A stretch of 64,000 nucleotides of DNA from Heterodera schachtii (lineage: Eukaryota > Nematoda > Chromadorea > Rhabditida > Heteroderidae): contig SIJG01000037.1 in the NCBI GenBank assembly GCA_023374025.1, positions 461,680 through 525,679 of the forward strand, read 5' to 3'. Position numbers and translations under genes: made by a program. Below the pieces are notes generated by a model. The model was not told the origin of the DNA, searched no databases, and was given only the letters and a program-made list of their open reading frames with translations. Of this stretch, positions 1 through 10,862 are shown piece by piece; position 1 is the stretch's first letter; every line of letters begins with the position of its first letter.

Positions 1-334
1 ATCGGTGCTTTTCTGTGCATTCCTTCGATTGGCCTTAAAGTCAACAATTGTCGGTTTATGTTTGGCGCTCAAAGGACATTCATTCGCGCTGACTTTGTTC
101 TTTCTCTGTTCCCCTCATTAAGTGCCTTCTTCATCAGCGAAGGACGGCCTATTGGGGTCACTCATCAGTTCAACCAATAACCTCAAACTGTTCCGTCCCA
201 TCGGTTTTTTTTGTTTTTGTTTGCGCACATTCTTTGAAAGAAATCGGAAATGCGATCCCACCGCAAAATCAAAACTATTGTAATTAGGACCAATTACAAG
301 CGAAACGAAGGCTAATGAGAGCATTGAAGAAAGG

Positions 335-500
335 GGGGAGAGAATGGGAAGAGGAGAGGAAGAGGGAAGAGAGAGAGAGGAAGAGGGAAGAGAGGGAAGG
401 ATGGAGGGAGGAGTGAGGAATGAGGGGATTAGACAGACTGGATCAGTATCTGAGTTAATAAGGACAAGGGGAGGAAGAGAGAGAGAGTAAAAGATAGGGG
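335..500. repeat. GA-rich low-complexity tract
   Basis: Purine-only sequence made of irregular GA, GAGG and GGAA runs. It lies directly upstream of the first recognisable zinc-finger exon, probably inside an intron or 5' region. Nothing else is recognisable in positions 1-566. Confidence 0.7.
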
Positions 501-566
501 AGGGAAGGGGCGTTGGTTAGCAATGCGATCAAAGGATGATCAGCAGTCAGTCAGCCAATTATTCAG

Positions 567-814
567 GCGAAAAGCCCTACCCATGCCCATTCCCGAAATG
601 CCATTGGAAGTTTTCACGCAGTGATGAGCTCACCCGGCACATTCGCAAGCACATGGGCGCCAAACCATTCAAATGTGCCCAATGCATGCGCAGTTTTTCC
701 CGTTCGGACCATTTACAGGTTCAGAGGAAGAGGGAATCCCGAAATATCGCAACAGTTAAAGACAACAAACAATTTCAGTTGCACATGAAAAGGCACGGAG
801 GAAAGCGCTGTTGA
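567..814 (+). CDS. KLF-type C2H2 zinc-finger transcription factor, C-terminal exons
   Basis: Two exons, 567-718 and 779-814, separated by a 60-bp GT-AG intron that happens to stay open in frame. Joined, they encode the second and third C2H2 fingers of the Kruppel-like factor family: [19 protein letters not shown], then a linker and a finger with SRSDHL-Q-LHMKRH, ending six codons later (GGKRC, TGA 812-814). In KLFs these residues contact GC/CACCC-box DNA in the nucleus. The upstream splice acceptor is TTCAG ending at 566, so finger 1 and the activation domain must lie in exons outside the window or in unrecognised sequence to the left. Partial gene. KLF assignment is firm; the subgroup cannot be told from two fingers. 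Confidence 0.85.
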
Positions 815-950
815 AAGAAAGAATAATCGTTGAAGAATCATTGCCGTTCATTTTTTAACGAGTTTTTATTTAGATATGCCTTTTTTCACCTTTTTCTTAC
901 GTTTAAAGTCTGGTCTCTAATTATTTATTGCTATTTGGATGTAGATTTGT

Positions 951-1386
951 CGGTCTACGTCAGTTCGGCCCTCACGGTTCGGCCCCCACGGTTCGGCCCT
1001 CACGATTCGGCCCCCACGGTTCGGCCCCAGCATGTTTTTCCACTATAACATTCTATAACTTTTTTCTTTGGCATCGAAATCCAACATTGTTGATATCATT
1101 CGAAAGCTTAATCTGTTTAGAAGCTTTTTCTAAGGTATTGCTTCGCGATTAGACAATTACCAAAAAAGTTATATATGAAAATTGCGAAAAAGTCGAAATT
1201 TTCAAGTTTTTTTCTCAATAAAATTTTTTCCAGGCTTGAAAATCCTTTCGCTTTATGTAAGGCTAATAGAACATGTTAAGAGCTTTCGAATGATACCAAG
1301 ATTGATGGATTTGGATAACAAATAAAAAAGCTATAGTGGAAAAACTTGCTGGGGCCGAACCGTGAGGGCCGAACCGACGGGTTCCG
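951..1386. mobile_element. 436-bp palindromic foldback element, TSD AGATTTGT
   Basis: Flanked by the exact 8-bp direct repeat AGATTTGT (943-950 and 1387-1394). Ends are inverted copies (CGGTCTACGTCAGTTCGG against CGGAACCCGTCGGTTCGG), followed by repeated TTCGGCCC(T/C)CACGG units. The inner arms are also inverted (TCATTCGAAAGC near 1098 against GCTTTCGAATGA near 1285). No coding capacity. It fills most of the gap between the zinc-finger gene and the xylosyltransferase. Confidence 0.8.
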
Positions 1387-1516
1387 AGATTTGTTTCATT
1401 TAAAAAAATGCCTGAAATTTTAAATAAATTTTTTAAAATTAAAAAATAAATAAATGAAAAATCTTCCGAATAAAATGTGTTTGTCTAATGCTTCACATGC
1501 CAATTCTTTTGTGTGA

Positions 1517-4500
1517 ATGCGTGCAGTTCGCTTTATTCCCTTTTCTCTGTTGCTTTTTACTGTCGCATTCATTTTGCTGCTTTTGGACAGGAAATTCAGC
1601 AAAGTAATGCCATGGAATTCGATTCAATTCAGTGTGCCTTTTTTTAGGAATTTAGGGATTTTCTTGGTGAAAATTGGCATTATGAGGACAGCAACAGCGA
1701 CCGATTGGCCAAATCCGCACAAAATCGCATTCAAAGCACAGCTTGCAAAGTTCAGCTAAGGAATTTCCTCCATGAAATATCATTGAAAAGGTATTGGCCG
1801 GTCAAAGAAATCGCGAAGAATTGCGACGATTTGTTCGGTGCGTTTCCTTTTGCTTTTGCGTTCGCAATGCATTTTTTCCATTTTCACAAATGTTTTCTTT
1901 TCAGAAGTTCCCTCCGCTGCCAATGCTTTGAAATTCCGTCCGTTTTCCCCCGGCACTTCCCATGTCAAAATTCTTTTCCTCCTCCAATTGAATGGGAGGG
2001 ATTCGCGCCAACTCCGCCGTCTCTTCCGTTCCATTTTCCTCCCCCGTCACTTTTATTTTGTCCACGTCGATAGTCGCCGCGAATTTATGCTGAAAGGTGA
2101 AACATTCAGCAGAATGGTTCTGAATAAAATATTTTTGAAGAAATGTTGAAGGTCGAAGAGTCTTTGAGGGCGGAGGGATTCGCAAATTTTCGCGTGGCAA
2201 AGCGACGGATGGCCACCATTTGGGGAGGGTCGAATTTGCTCGACCTTTTCCTTTGGACGGTGGCGGAAACACTCGGCGAAACGAATTCGAATTGGGCGCA
2301 ATGGGATTATATTGTGAATCTGAGCGAGACGGACATGCCAATTCTGTCGGTGGAAGAGTTGGAACAGAACTTGGCCGAGTAATTCAAATTCATATAAACT
2401 TTCTTAAAATGCTCATTCCTTTCCCAAGGAATCGCGGCTTTTCCTTCCTCAAAAGCCATGGCCAAAACACGAGCTCTTTTCTCCAAAAACAAGGCCTTCA
2501 CTTTCATTTCATGCAATGTGAGCAGAGAATGTGGCGCGTGTCCGAGAGGTGACTCACTTTTCCGTCTTTTTCAAAGCGTCCCCGGGGCACTCCATTTCGA
2601 CACACAATTAAAATGAACCATTTCAAAATTGCAATTATTCTTCCAAGTGATGCTGCTGCTGTTATGCGATTTGCGTGCCCTTTTGTTGATTTTTTAATTT
2701 TGGCTTGTAGTCACATAACAGGAAAGTACCGCATTTTTATCTGAAATAAACAACTTTCCATAATTTCTCGTTAATAGGCGCCGTTGAGAAAATTGAAAAC
2801 AATTAAAAAATTCAATTTTCAAAAAAGATTTAATGGCGTTGATGTAGAAATTACAATTAATAACGATCCTTCAACTTTATTTGCTTCAAAGTGTAATTTC
2901 GGGTGCACTATTTCCCCCCCCCCCTCCGATAATTTTCTAATTGTAAGATTTTTTGAAAAGCCTAGCCATTCATTCCCCCCGTTTCTCTTTCAGGCGCAAT
3001 TTGCCCGTCAACCTCCGCTTGGACGGTGGCTCCGATTGGGTGGTCGTCCACCGCGACTTGGCTCTGTTCGCCATTTCCGACTCTCTCCTGCCCTCTCAAA
3101 TGCGTCTTCTCTTTTCTTCCGTCCTTTTGCCCCTTGAAACTTTCTTCCACACTGTTTGCTCTCTTCCGATGCTTTTCCTTTCATTTTCCGTTCCTTCGTT
3201 TAGCTCGCCCTGAACAGTGCCAATTTCTGTCGTCGGATTGTCCGTCGCAATTTGCGCTTTACCAATTGGCGTCGTCGCCAGGGCTGTCGCTGTGCCCCGT
3301 TAAAGTCCGTCGTCGATTGGTGCGGTTGTTCTCCGCTCGCAGTGAGTGCCAACGAATTGGGCAAATTGTCGTTGAATCAGTGAGCACCAATGGCATAATT
3401 GCCTTTTTTCATGGCATTTTCCTTCCTCCACCTTTAGTTCCCAGTCCAAGTTTCATTTTTTTGGTCGCAAATTCGATTCTGCCGTTGATATTGCTCCCAT
3501 TGCTTTTGTCGAACGGCAAAGCCTTCGCTTCCGTGTCGATCTTTTGCCCTCCCAAAGTGCCGTCTTCTCCGCCCATTGGCTCAATTTGTTCTCCGCCCTT
3601 TCGCCTTCCGACGTTCCGTTCGGTTGGCCATTGACTTTTTCCTTTTTTTAATGCAATTTTAGGATTAAATGCCGAGCTTTTGACGCTGTTCACTTCATCC
3701 ATTGCCCGTTTTATGTTGCCGAACAATTTCATTTTTCAACGTTTGCACGATTTTCACATTTACAGAGAATTTTCTGCGTCCCCTCCCCAAACAATCGCAA
3801 CATTTTCCGTTGCTTTTGGTCACACTAATTACTTAATTGAGGTAATTTGCTTTTTGAGTTTCGAATCCTTTCACTTTTTCCTTCTCAGGCACTGATTGGC
3901 CAGAAAAGGGACTCTTTCGCAACTTCTTCTCCCACCGATTTTGAGGTCATCGACGAGGGCATCCGTTTTCTGTTCAATGCCGAGGAAGGCATCGAAATTG
4001 GGCTCGACTTCGACCACAAAGAAGAGATTTTCCGAACTTTTCCGCCGCTTCTCTCTCCGGTGATTTCTCCTTTTCAAACCTATTAAATATTTGTTTTTAG
4101 AGTTCCAAATTCACTTTGAAATGGCGTTGGGTTCGCCTTGGCATCGCTGCCGATGGCCGTGCCAAAAGGACGAGTCCCCCGGCTGAACTGCTCTTCCGTG
4201 GGCCCAATGGCACCGTTTTCCACACAATGTCCGTGCCTTCTTACAATTCTTTCTACGGCACTCAATTCGCACAGTTCGAATTTGGCCGTTTTTCTGGCGT
4301 TTCCCCCGGTATTTCATATTTTCTGTCGCTTTCCCTTTGCGCTTAATTAATTATTCGGTGGTTTCTCAGGTGTTTGGTCCGTTGCTTTGCATGCCAACGA
4401 TTCCCTTCCGATTGCCTCCCTTTCTTTCCCCGTCTTTCCCGACCCATCACACAGCAGCGAATGGACCGAGCAAAGAATTGTTCGATTAATCGACGAATTT

Positions 4501-4713
4501 TTCACCGTCCGCGACTTTTGCTCAGTCACTGAACATTTGACCACTCAGAAGGAACATTTGTTGTTAGATGAACCAATTTCGGACTTTGCAAATTGTTCGG
4601 AATTGCCTTGGAGCACTTTTTTCTTCGATGAAAAGTCCGTTTTCCCTCCTTTTGGTCGTTGGGCTGCTGAAAGGCATTCATTTCTCAGCACTGACTCATC
4701 CTTAACAGATTAA
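1517..4713 (+). CDS. sqv-6: protein O-xylosyltransferase (XYLT / SQV-6 type)
   Basis: Twelve exons with consistent phases: 1517-1603, 1648-1837, 1905-2096, 2141-2378, 2429-2548, 2994-3153, 3204-3379, 3438-3622, 3663-3841, 3889-4059, 4101-4308, 4370-4713; 749 aa. It transfers xylose from UDP-xylose to serine of proteoglycan cores in the Golgi, the first step of glycosaminoglycan linker synthesis. The N-terminus is a type II signal anchor (basic MRAVRF then a Leu/Phe-rich helix, residues about 7-24). The GT14/Branch domain begins near residue 108 (VKILFLLQLNGRDSRQ), with RMATIWGGSNLL, a WDY..NLSETD segment, DGGSDW, ETFFHT and the paired-Cys DWCGC motif. The C-terminal xylosyltransferase domain ends around PGVWSVAL. 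No WSC domain is visible between anchor and catalytic domain. ADO follows 172 bp downstream on the same strand. Confidence 0.93.
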
Positions 4714-4885
4714 TCATTTTTTCGATTTCATTAAATGCCTTTTATTTGCTCTATTTTTGATTGAAAAAGTCATTCTTTTTAGTTTTTTTTTTTTCATTGG
4801 ATTTTATTCCATCCATTATTTTTCTGTTTTTATTTCTGTCATTGTGTTTTTTCTATTATTTATTTACTTTTTATTTGAGTTTCTA

Positions 4886-6849
4886 ATGGCCTCTCCTCCT
4901 CATAACATAGACTTAAATAACAAAACAACGGCAAAAATGGCGGTCAAATGGCAAAAACTGTTGACTGATTTGACTTCGTCCTGCTCTCGGCTAATTTCCA
5001 GCGAGGCGTTGGGTTTACCGCCAGCGCTAAGCGGAGGCCCAAATCTCCGAAATGAACGGCCGTCGGCCGAGGGTGGGCTTCGTTTTCCGTTCCCTTTTTG
5101 CTTTTGTTTATAATTAACATTTAATCGTCGCATAGGCCCCTCGAAATGCATCAACGAAATTCGCACAATCGCAGCCGAATTAAGCCCCGAAATGCTTCGG
5201 TTTGGCCCCGTCAACCCTTCCCTTCTGTGGGCCTCGAGTTTTTGTGCTCCGGTGAATAAACGAGGAGGGGCAATCACGGACCGGCAAATTGAAGGTGTAC
5301 GAGCAGAGGGACCTGTTCGAAATGCACGTGTTCGGCCTACGCTCCGCCGGGCATTCCATTCCGTTGCACGACCATCCGCGGATGTACGGATTCATTCGTC
5401 CGCTGCACGGTCGCATACGAATCTGCACTTTTTCATGGTTGGAGCCCGAAGAAGAGCAGAAAATTGTCACTGAGAGGAGGAAACGCGCGGGAGTGGCCAA
5501 AGGAGCGTCGGGAGTGATCAGACGACCGGCCAAATTTACGGGTCATCTAAATTAAATGTGAAAAAGGAGGCGGTGGTAACAGATTCGTGATCAAGGGTGC
5601 ACTTCATTCCCCCCCCCCCCATCGTTTTCCCCCCACGTCGTTTCCCCCCGAAAAATTTTTGAAAAAAATTTCAGCGTTTTTTCGAAATTTTATGATAAAC
5701 TACTAAGTTTTTTCAAAAATTTTCCAAAAAAAACGCTGAAATTTTTTCAAAAATTGTTTTTCTTGTAATTTTCGGTACTTTTCCGTTATATGGCCAAAAT
5801 TTGAATTTTTTTAAAAAATCAACAGCGGGCGCATAGAATTGCTAAAACTACGCGCCAAAATTATTTCGGAGGCATAAATGCCACAATTTGAGCTCCGATC
5901 TCTTCGAATGGGTCTGCGCCACGGGTTTTGACATTTTCGCGCCAGAGAAATTCGCACAAATACGAGTCAAGCATTTGGCGATGTGTGTCATGTTGTTTTT
6001 TGTTGCGCGTTTTTGCTGATCGCCAAGTGCGCTCTATTGTTTGCGTATGGGCACCAGAAACGGGATCAATGAAGTTGCAGTTATCATTAACTCGCATTTT
6101 CCATTTGTGCTAATTTATTCATAAAAATTGTGGGAAGGCAGAAAGAAACGCCCTTTCTTTAATTTATGCAATAAGAATGGATTTTTGCAATTCTACGCGC
6201 GATCTGTTGATTTTTAAAAAAATCAAATTTTGGCCATATAACGGAAAAGTACCAAATTTTCTTACTAAGAAATTTCCTAAGAATTTACAAAAATTTTAAA
6301 AAAAAAATTTTCGGGGGGGGGGGGAAACAGCGGGGGGGGGGGGTAAACGACCTGCTCCCCGTGATCAACACCCCCGAAAACTTCAAGTTTCATGTTTTTA
6401 TCTCAAAATAATAAAGGAGAATATGAGACCCCCATTCTTCACGATTGCCATTGTTCCCATTAAAGCCACAGCTCTGGTCCATTTCAGGCGAACTAATCTT
6501 GGACGGGGCCTGCAAAGACCCGCCGATTGCCATCGTCGAGCCGAACACAGCAAATGTCCATTCCATCGAGGCGTTGGAGGACGGCGCCGCTTTCTTCGAC
6601 CTTTTGGTCCCGGGTTACAACGACAGTCGCTCGTGTAATTATTACACTCTGTCGGATGACAAGGTGTACTGTAATGCCGTATTTCTCTGTCCACTCATTG
6701 GTTCTCCTTTGATCTTTCAGGTCAACGGTAAAATTGGCATCGGAGACTTCGTTTGGTTGGAGGGTTCAGAAGAAGTGCCTAGAGAATTTACCATGCAACA
6801 GCTTCGTTTCGATCCATTTCTTATGTCAAATACCAACAGATTCGATTGA
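4886..6849 (+). CDS. ado: 2-aminoethanethiol (cysteamine)/N-terminal cysteine dioxygenase, ADO family
   Basis: Exons 4886-5072, 5136-5209, 5265-5541, 6488-6663 and 6721-6849 give 280 aa, close to the usual 270. The enzyme is a cytosolic cupin that adds O2 to cysteamine or N-terminal Cys thiols, acting as an oxygen sensor in the N-degron pathway. The iron-binding His pair is in SIPLHDHPRMYGF; the third His is in NVHSIEALEDGAAFFDLL, followed by VPGY and SCNYYTL, all family signatures. The small intron 5210-5264 is inferred from a frame change between FGP and KVYEQRDLFE; its acceptor (CGAG) is weak, so a frameshift is the alternative. Intron 3 (946 bp) carries a transposable element with a transposase remnant. 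Lies 172 bp after sqv-6, so co-transcription is possible. Confidence 0.88.
5595..6360. mobile_element. 766-bp Merlin-type element with C/G-tract inverted repeats, TSD GTGATCAA
   Basis: Sits in ADO intron 3 between exact 8-bp repeats GTGATCAA (5587-5594, 6361-6368). Ends are inverted: GGGTGCACTTCATTCCCC on the left against GGGGAGCAGGTCGTTTACCC read from the right. The arms continue inward for about 240 bp (TACTTTTCCGTTATATGGCC near 5774 and its complement near 6230), with long C and G runs. The unique centre encodes a transposase fragment. An 8-bp duplication agrees with Merlin biology (known family property). Confidence 0.85.
5861..6097 (-). pseudogene. Merlin / IS1595 (ISXO2-like) transposase C-terminal fragment
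   Basis: A 78-residue open frame on the minus strand inside the ADO-intron element. It contains DPVSGAHTQTIERTW, KTRNKKQHDTHRQMLDSYL and CEFLWRENV, the signature end of the DDE domain of ISXO2-like/Merlin transposases (NHVDP..GAHTQ.IE..W, then Y..EF.WR). The N-terminal two thirds, including the first catalytic acidic residues, are missing, so this is a dead remnant of the autonomous element that gave rise to the foldback arms. Confidence 0.8.
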
Positions 6850-7139
6850 AAATGTCGGAAAAATAGTGGCCTAACTAATTTATTTTGTTACTTTTACACT
6901 ATTTTATTGTTTGGTGTACGGACGGGTACGATAACTTTTTATATAAATTGCTGATCGCCTTACTTTTCTGACGGACGATAAAATTGCTTAGAATTAAGTG
7001 ACTACGAGAGAGACAGATTTGGGTTAAATGCGGCTAAAGTGAAGGGAGAGGTGCAATTTATTATGAATGGAAGCGAAGGCGATTTCTTTTCTTTCCGCTC
7101 GATTCGGCATTTTGCTGGCTTTTCGTCCGCTTTTCCCCA

Positions 7140-8138
7140 ATGTCTCTTCGATCGTTTGCCTTTGCCATTGTTTTCTTTTGCATTTTTTCTCTGTTCGGCG
7201 CTTTTCGGATGCTTATGCGCTTTTCCGACCAAATTGCGCTTATCAGCGAACAATTTGAAGCGGAAATGAATGTGTGGCGTGAATTGGCGGACGAAACGAT
7301 TGGAACAATCGGAGAATATCGACGGAAGGCGAGAAAAATTGGCAAAAGACGGGCCGCCTTTCTTCTGGCGGACGGTCGACAGATTTGCCAATGCGCCGTC
7401 GACGGAGGCAATTGTCCGCCGGGTCCTCCCGGCACAGCGGGTAAAAGCAATTGAAGGCTTTAAAACAACTAAGGTAAACAACTCTCAGGTGCACCAGGCA
7501 TTCCCGGAAGACTGGGAGTCAAAGGACCGGACGGATTGCCTGGAACTCCCGGATTGGCTGTTCCTCTCCCACCGTCCGTCAACACAATGTGCCGTCATTG
7601 TCCAATGGGAAAGCCCGGAAAACGCGGCATTCCGGGACAGAACGGAATGAAAGTCCGTTCATCCAGCATAAAATGGACAACGCAATTTTAAGGGTCTTCC
7701 TGGACCCAAAGGTCTAAAAGGACTGCCCGGGAAGAAAGGAATGGTCGGTCCGATGGGCGAGAAAAGTCCCCCGGGAAAAGCGGGCGAAGAAGGACAAATG
7801 GGAAAGAAAGGGCTGAACGGATTGGACGGAATCGTCGGAGAGAAAGGCCCACCCGGACAGAAGGGAAAGCGGGGCGAGAGAGGGACACGCGGAGAGAAAG
7901 GGGGCCCAGGCCCAAAGGGCAAAGAGGGCGCGCCCGGAGAGAATGGCGTCCAAGGGCCGGAGGGCAAAAGTGGCGCGGCAGGACTAATTGGTGGGAAAGG
8001 GGGGGGGAGCAGTCCAAGCCAATCACTGCTTCAGCTCCGCCGGGGTTCCCTGGGGCGGACGGAGAGCCGGGAAGTGACGGAGGGTACTGCCCATGTCCGG
8101 AGAGGAGGAGGAAAATGTACAAAATAGTGATAATTTGA
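7140..8138 (+). CDS. nematode cuticle collagen
   Basis: Exons 7140-7440, 7489-7652, 7693-7990, 8035-8138; 288 aa, the usual cuticle-collagen size. The product is secreted and crosslinked into the cuticle. The N-terminus is a membrane-spanning signal anchor (AFAIVFFCIFSLF) and a cuticle-collagen N-domain (ISEQFEAEMNVWRELADE), then basic cleavage-type sequence KIGKRR. Cysteine clusters (QICQCAVDGGNCPPGPPG; MCRHCPMGKPG) precede the main Gly-X-Y block (exon 3, about 99 codons). The tail is PGSDGGYCPCPERRRKMYK, the typical YCPCP ending. The start is the first ATG in this frame. Introns are 40-48 bp. Subgroup not assigned. Confidence 0.93.
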
Positions 8139-8586
8139 CAATAGCGACGACAATTACCCCGATAGAGAAAAGTGAAAAAAAAACAATTTGGACACATTAA
8201 TTCATTCCATTTTTAAAAGTTAAAAAAGGACATGTAAAATATGCGAATTTAAAGTCTATGATCACACAACCAGCAGAAACAGTTCATTGTCCGCAGAGGG
8301 TAAAGTACAGAAGCACGAGAAGCAATGGCAAAGTCGTCCTTCAGGTGGTGCCAATGTTGAATTTGTTGGTCTATAAAAGCAATTGTGGGATTAGGTCACC
8401 ACCCACAACACTCATCAGATTCTCCCATTTTGTTATGTTGCGTTGGTTTTATGGTCCATTTGGTCATAAACTCAGTTTTGTTGATCGGGTCTGGTCTCTA
8501 TGAACTATGATGGCACTTTTTAGAGTATGGGTTGACAAAAAATCAGCCGGTCGAAAACCAAAGGGGGGATTTGCGCGTGGAATTAC

Positions 8587-9784
8587 CTGCACAATGCCTA
8601 TGATCATGCCGAACAGTCCGATAGCGCTAGCAAATATTTCGATGATCAGAATCTTCACAAAAAGTACTGGGTTCGCGGCGTCAGCAAGTGCCGCCCCAGA
8701 GCCAACAATTCCTGGAAAATTTTGAAAATTCAGTGACGAACAAAAACACTGCCATTGTAAGTAAAACAAATTCAGTTAATATCGCAGAAAAAGAAAAGTT
8801 TTGGCCATAATTTTAACAGATTTGCACAAAATATTATTATTTTGTGGATTTTAAGAAATTTAGCAAAATTTTTTGAGAAATTTATAGAGGGTCTTGAAGA
8901 GGTACAAGCAAGGAAAATCGGAAATTATCAAAAATATATTTTTCCAAAATTCGGCTGTGGAATGGTCTTGGGGGGGGGGGGGGTGAATATCAGTGAGAAA
9001 CAGAGTAAATATTTAAAATCAAACTCAAATTAAATTTACCTACTGCCAACCCGCAGACCAAATTGCTGAACCCAACCGTAAGGCCTCCACCAAAAATTGC
9101 ATAGCCCGCGGCCAAATTCTTCACAATGACTTCTTGCGTCGCAGTTTCTCTGGTGAATTTCTGCAAAGTTATATGCAAATATTAATTGTATTAAATCACA
9201 GATTATATGGGTTTTTCTAAGACTTATGCTATTTTGAGAAATACCAAAAAGTCCTTATTCATAATCAGCCTATCATCCTTAAAAAATGTGCTTATTTTTG
9301 ACGAGTGATATGTTTTAATCTCTGTATTAAGAAATTACCCCCAATTTTCCGGCGAATACAAATGCCATAATAATGCCAAAAATAGCGACAGCCTCGCAGA
9401 AAATGATGGACACGAGATTTTTTGTTCTTATCCTCGGCGCTTTAACTCCTCCACCCAAAATTGATGAACCGGTAGTGAAAATGCCCCTAAAACAAAAAAA
9501 AACATTTAAATGCAAAAAAGGAAGTTTAAAACCATCCGGCGCCGATAACAGAAAGGGAAAGCGATGCGGCAATACCAATGCCAGCCCACATGTAAGGGGA
9601 AGTCTCAGTGAGAAACCACGCAATGTCAAAACGATCTCCTTGGCCGGTCAACATGTAGTAAAAGGCGAAAAAGAAAACGGGGGATAAAAGAGGGGACAAA
9701 AAGCCAAGGCGAACCCATCAAAGTGAGGAGCGAAGCGCCCGTCGCCAGCAGTGCGTTGAAAGTGTACAATGCTGGACTCGCCAT
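8587..9784 (-). CDS. vha-4: V-type H+-ATPase proteolipid subunit c'' (ATP6V0B / VHA-4)
   Basis: Exons (plus coordinates) 9533-9784, 9339-9486, 9040-9160, 8587-8711. The protein is part of the membrane rotor of the vacuolar proton pump. Near-invariant segments: [55 protein letters not shown] (with the glutamate that carries protons), [32 protein letters not shown] and [18 protein letters not shown]. Exon 1 is 252 bp but must be 251 to join in phase: one surplus base lies before [13 protein letters not shown], most likely in the G run 9679-9683. After GIVQ the frame meets a GT donor at 8586; the last few codons are in an unplaced exon to the left. Divergent from mrps-12, 269 bp between starts. 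Confidence 0.9.
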
Positions 9785-10053
9785 TTTGGAGCTGTAACGA
9801 AAGGATGGAAGCTGTAATTATTTATTTATTACGGTTAATAAGAAACAATGGGCAAAGCGAAAAGGCACAAAACCACGAACGAAAATTTGCCGAAAGTAAA
9901 ATGGTCTCTATTCTTTTCATTTAATAAAAGAAATCGTTTCAAAAAATTAATTTTTGAATTTTCAGTTCCATCCGCTGTTTTTAGTTTCCTTTTGTTTGGA
10001 AGTAGTGCATTTTTCACAGTATTGCTGCCGTCCTAAATCTCCTATTATCTCCA

Positions 10054-10677
10054 ATGTTCGGTCGCTTCGTTTCGTCCCTTTTCTCCTCCACGGTTTCTTC
10101 CGTTTTTCGCCCCGAGCGATTCCTGCAAAAATTTTCCCCAAATTTCTGCTGTCATTCGAACTTTCTCCGACAGTTTTCGTTTACAGCCCAAAATCATTAT
10201 GATGACATTTTAATGGTTTCTTTTTCTTTTCATTAAAGTCAAAATTCCCATTTTCAGCGGGACATTCGCAGAGGTTCTCCTCCAAAGCATGCGCGAAAAC
10301 CACACGACAGAAAGCCAATCAAAGGAACCGCTTTTAGGAAAGGCATTGTTATAAAAGGCATGCCAAAAAAATTAGGAATAAATAAAACAATTAAACGATT
10401 GTTTTAAGTTGTCGTGAAACACCCAAAAAAGCCAAATTCTGGCAATCGACAGTGCGTTTTGGTGCGTTTATCCACCGGAAGGCAATGCATCGCTTACATT
10501 CCTGGGGAGGGGCACAATTTACAGGAGCACAGCCAAGTAAAGATCAAATGATTTCATCAAGAATTGACTTCTCATTGTCAGATTTACGTGCGCGGTGGTC
10601 GCAGAAGGGATTTGATCGGAGTCAGAGCAAATGTTATGAGGGGAAAGCTCGACTGTGCGGCGGTCAAAAAGAAATAA
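10054..10677 (+). CDS. mrps-12: mitochondrial small ribosomal subunit protein uS12m
   Basis: Exons 10054-10215, 10258-10357, 10409-10536, 10582-10677; 161 aa. A decoding-centre protein of the mitochondrial ribosome. The conserved core reads [35 protein letters not shown] and [20 protein letters not shown], the bacterial S12 signature. The first exon is a Ser/Phe/Arg-rich, acid-poor leader that fits a mitochondrial targeting peptide. Intron 2 (10358-10408) uses a GC donor (AAAG|GCATGC): only this junction, phase 1, joins KGIVIK to [11 protein letters not shown]. Convergent with TIPRL, stop codons 185 bp apart. Confidence 0.93.
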
Positions 10678-10862
10678 GTAAATCCGAAAACGATCAATGC
10701 TTTTATATTTCGGTAAAAATTATGAGAGTGGTCAAAGGACATTAAACATTGGTAAGATCAGTCGAGTAACAGTTTCGTTGTATCAACGCTTTGAAGGGGC
10801 AAATGAGCAGCTATTTGATTTGGGTCCAAAACGGTTGCCATTGCCTTAATTAGTTTGAATGT

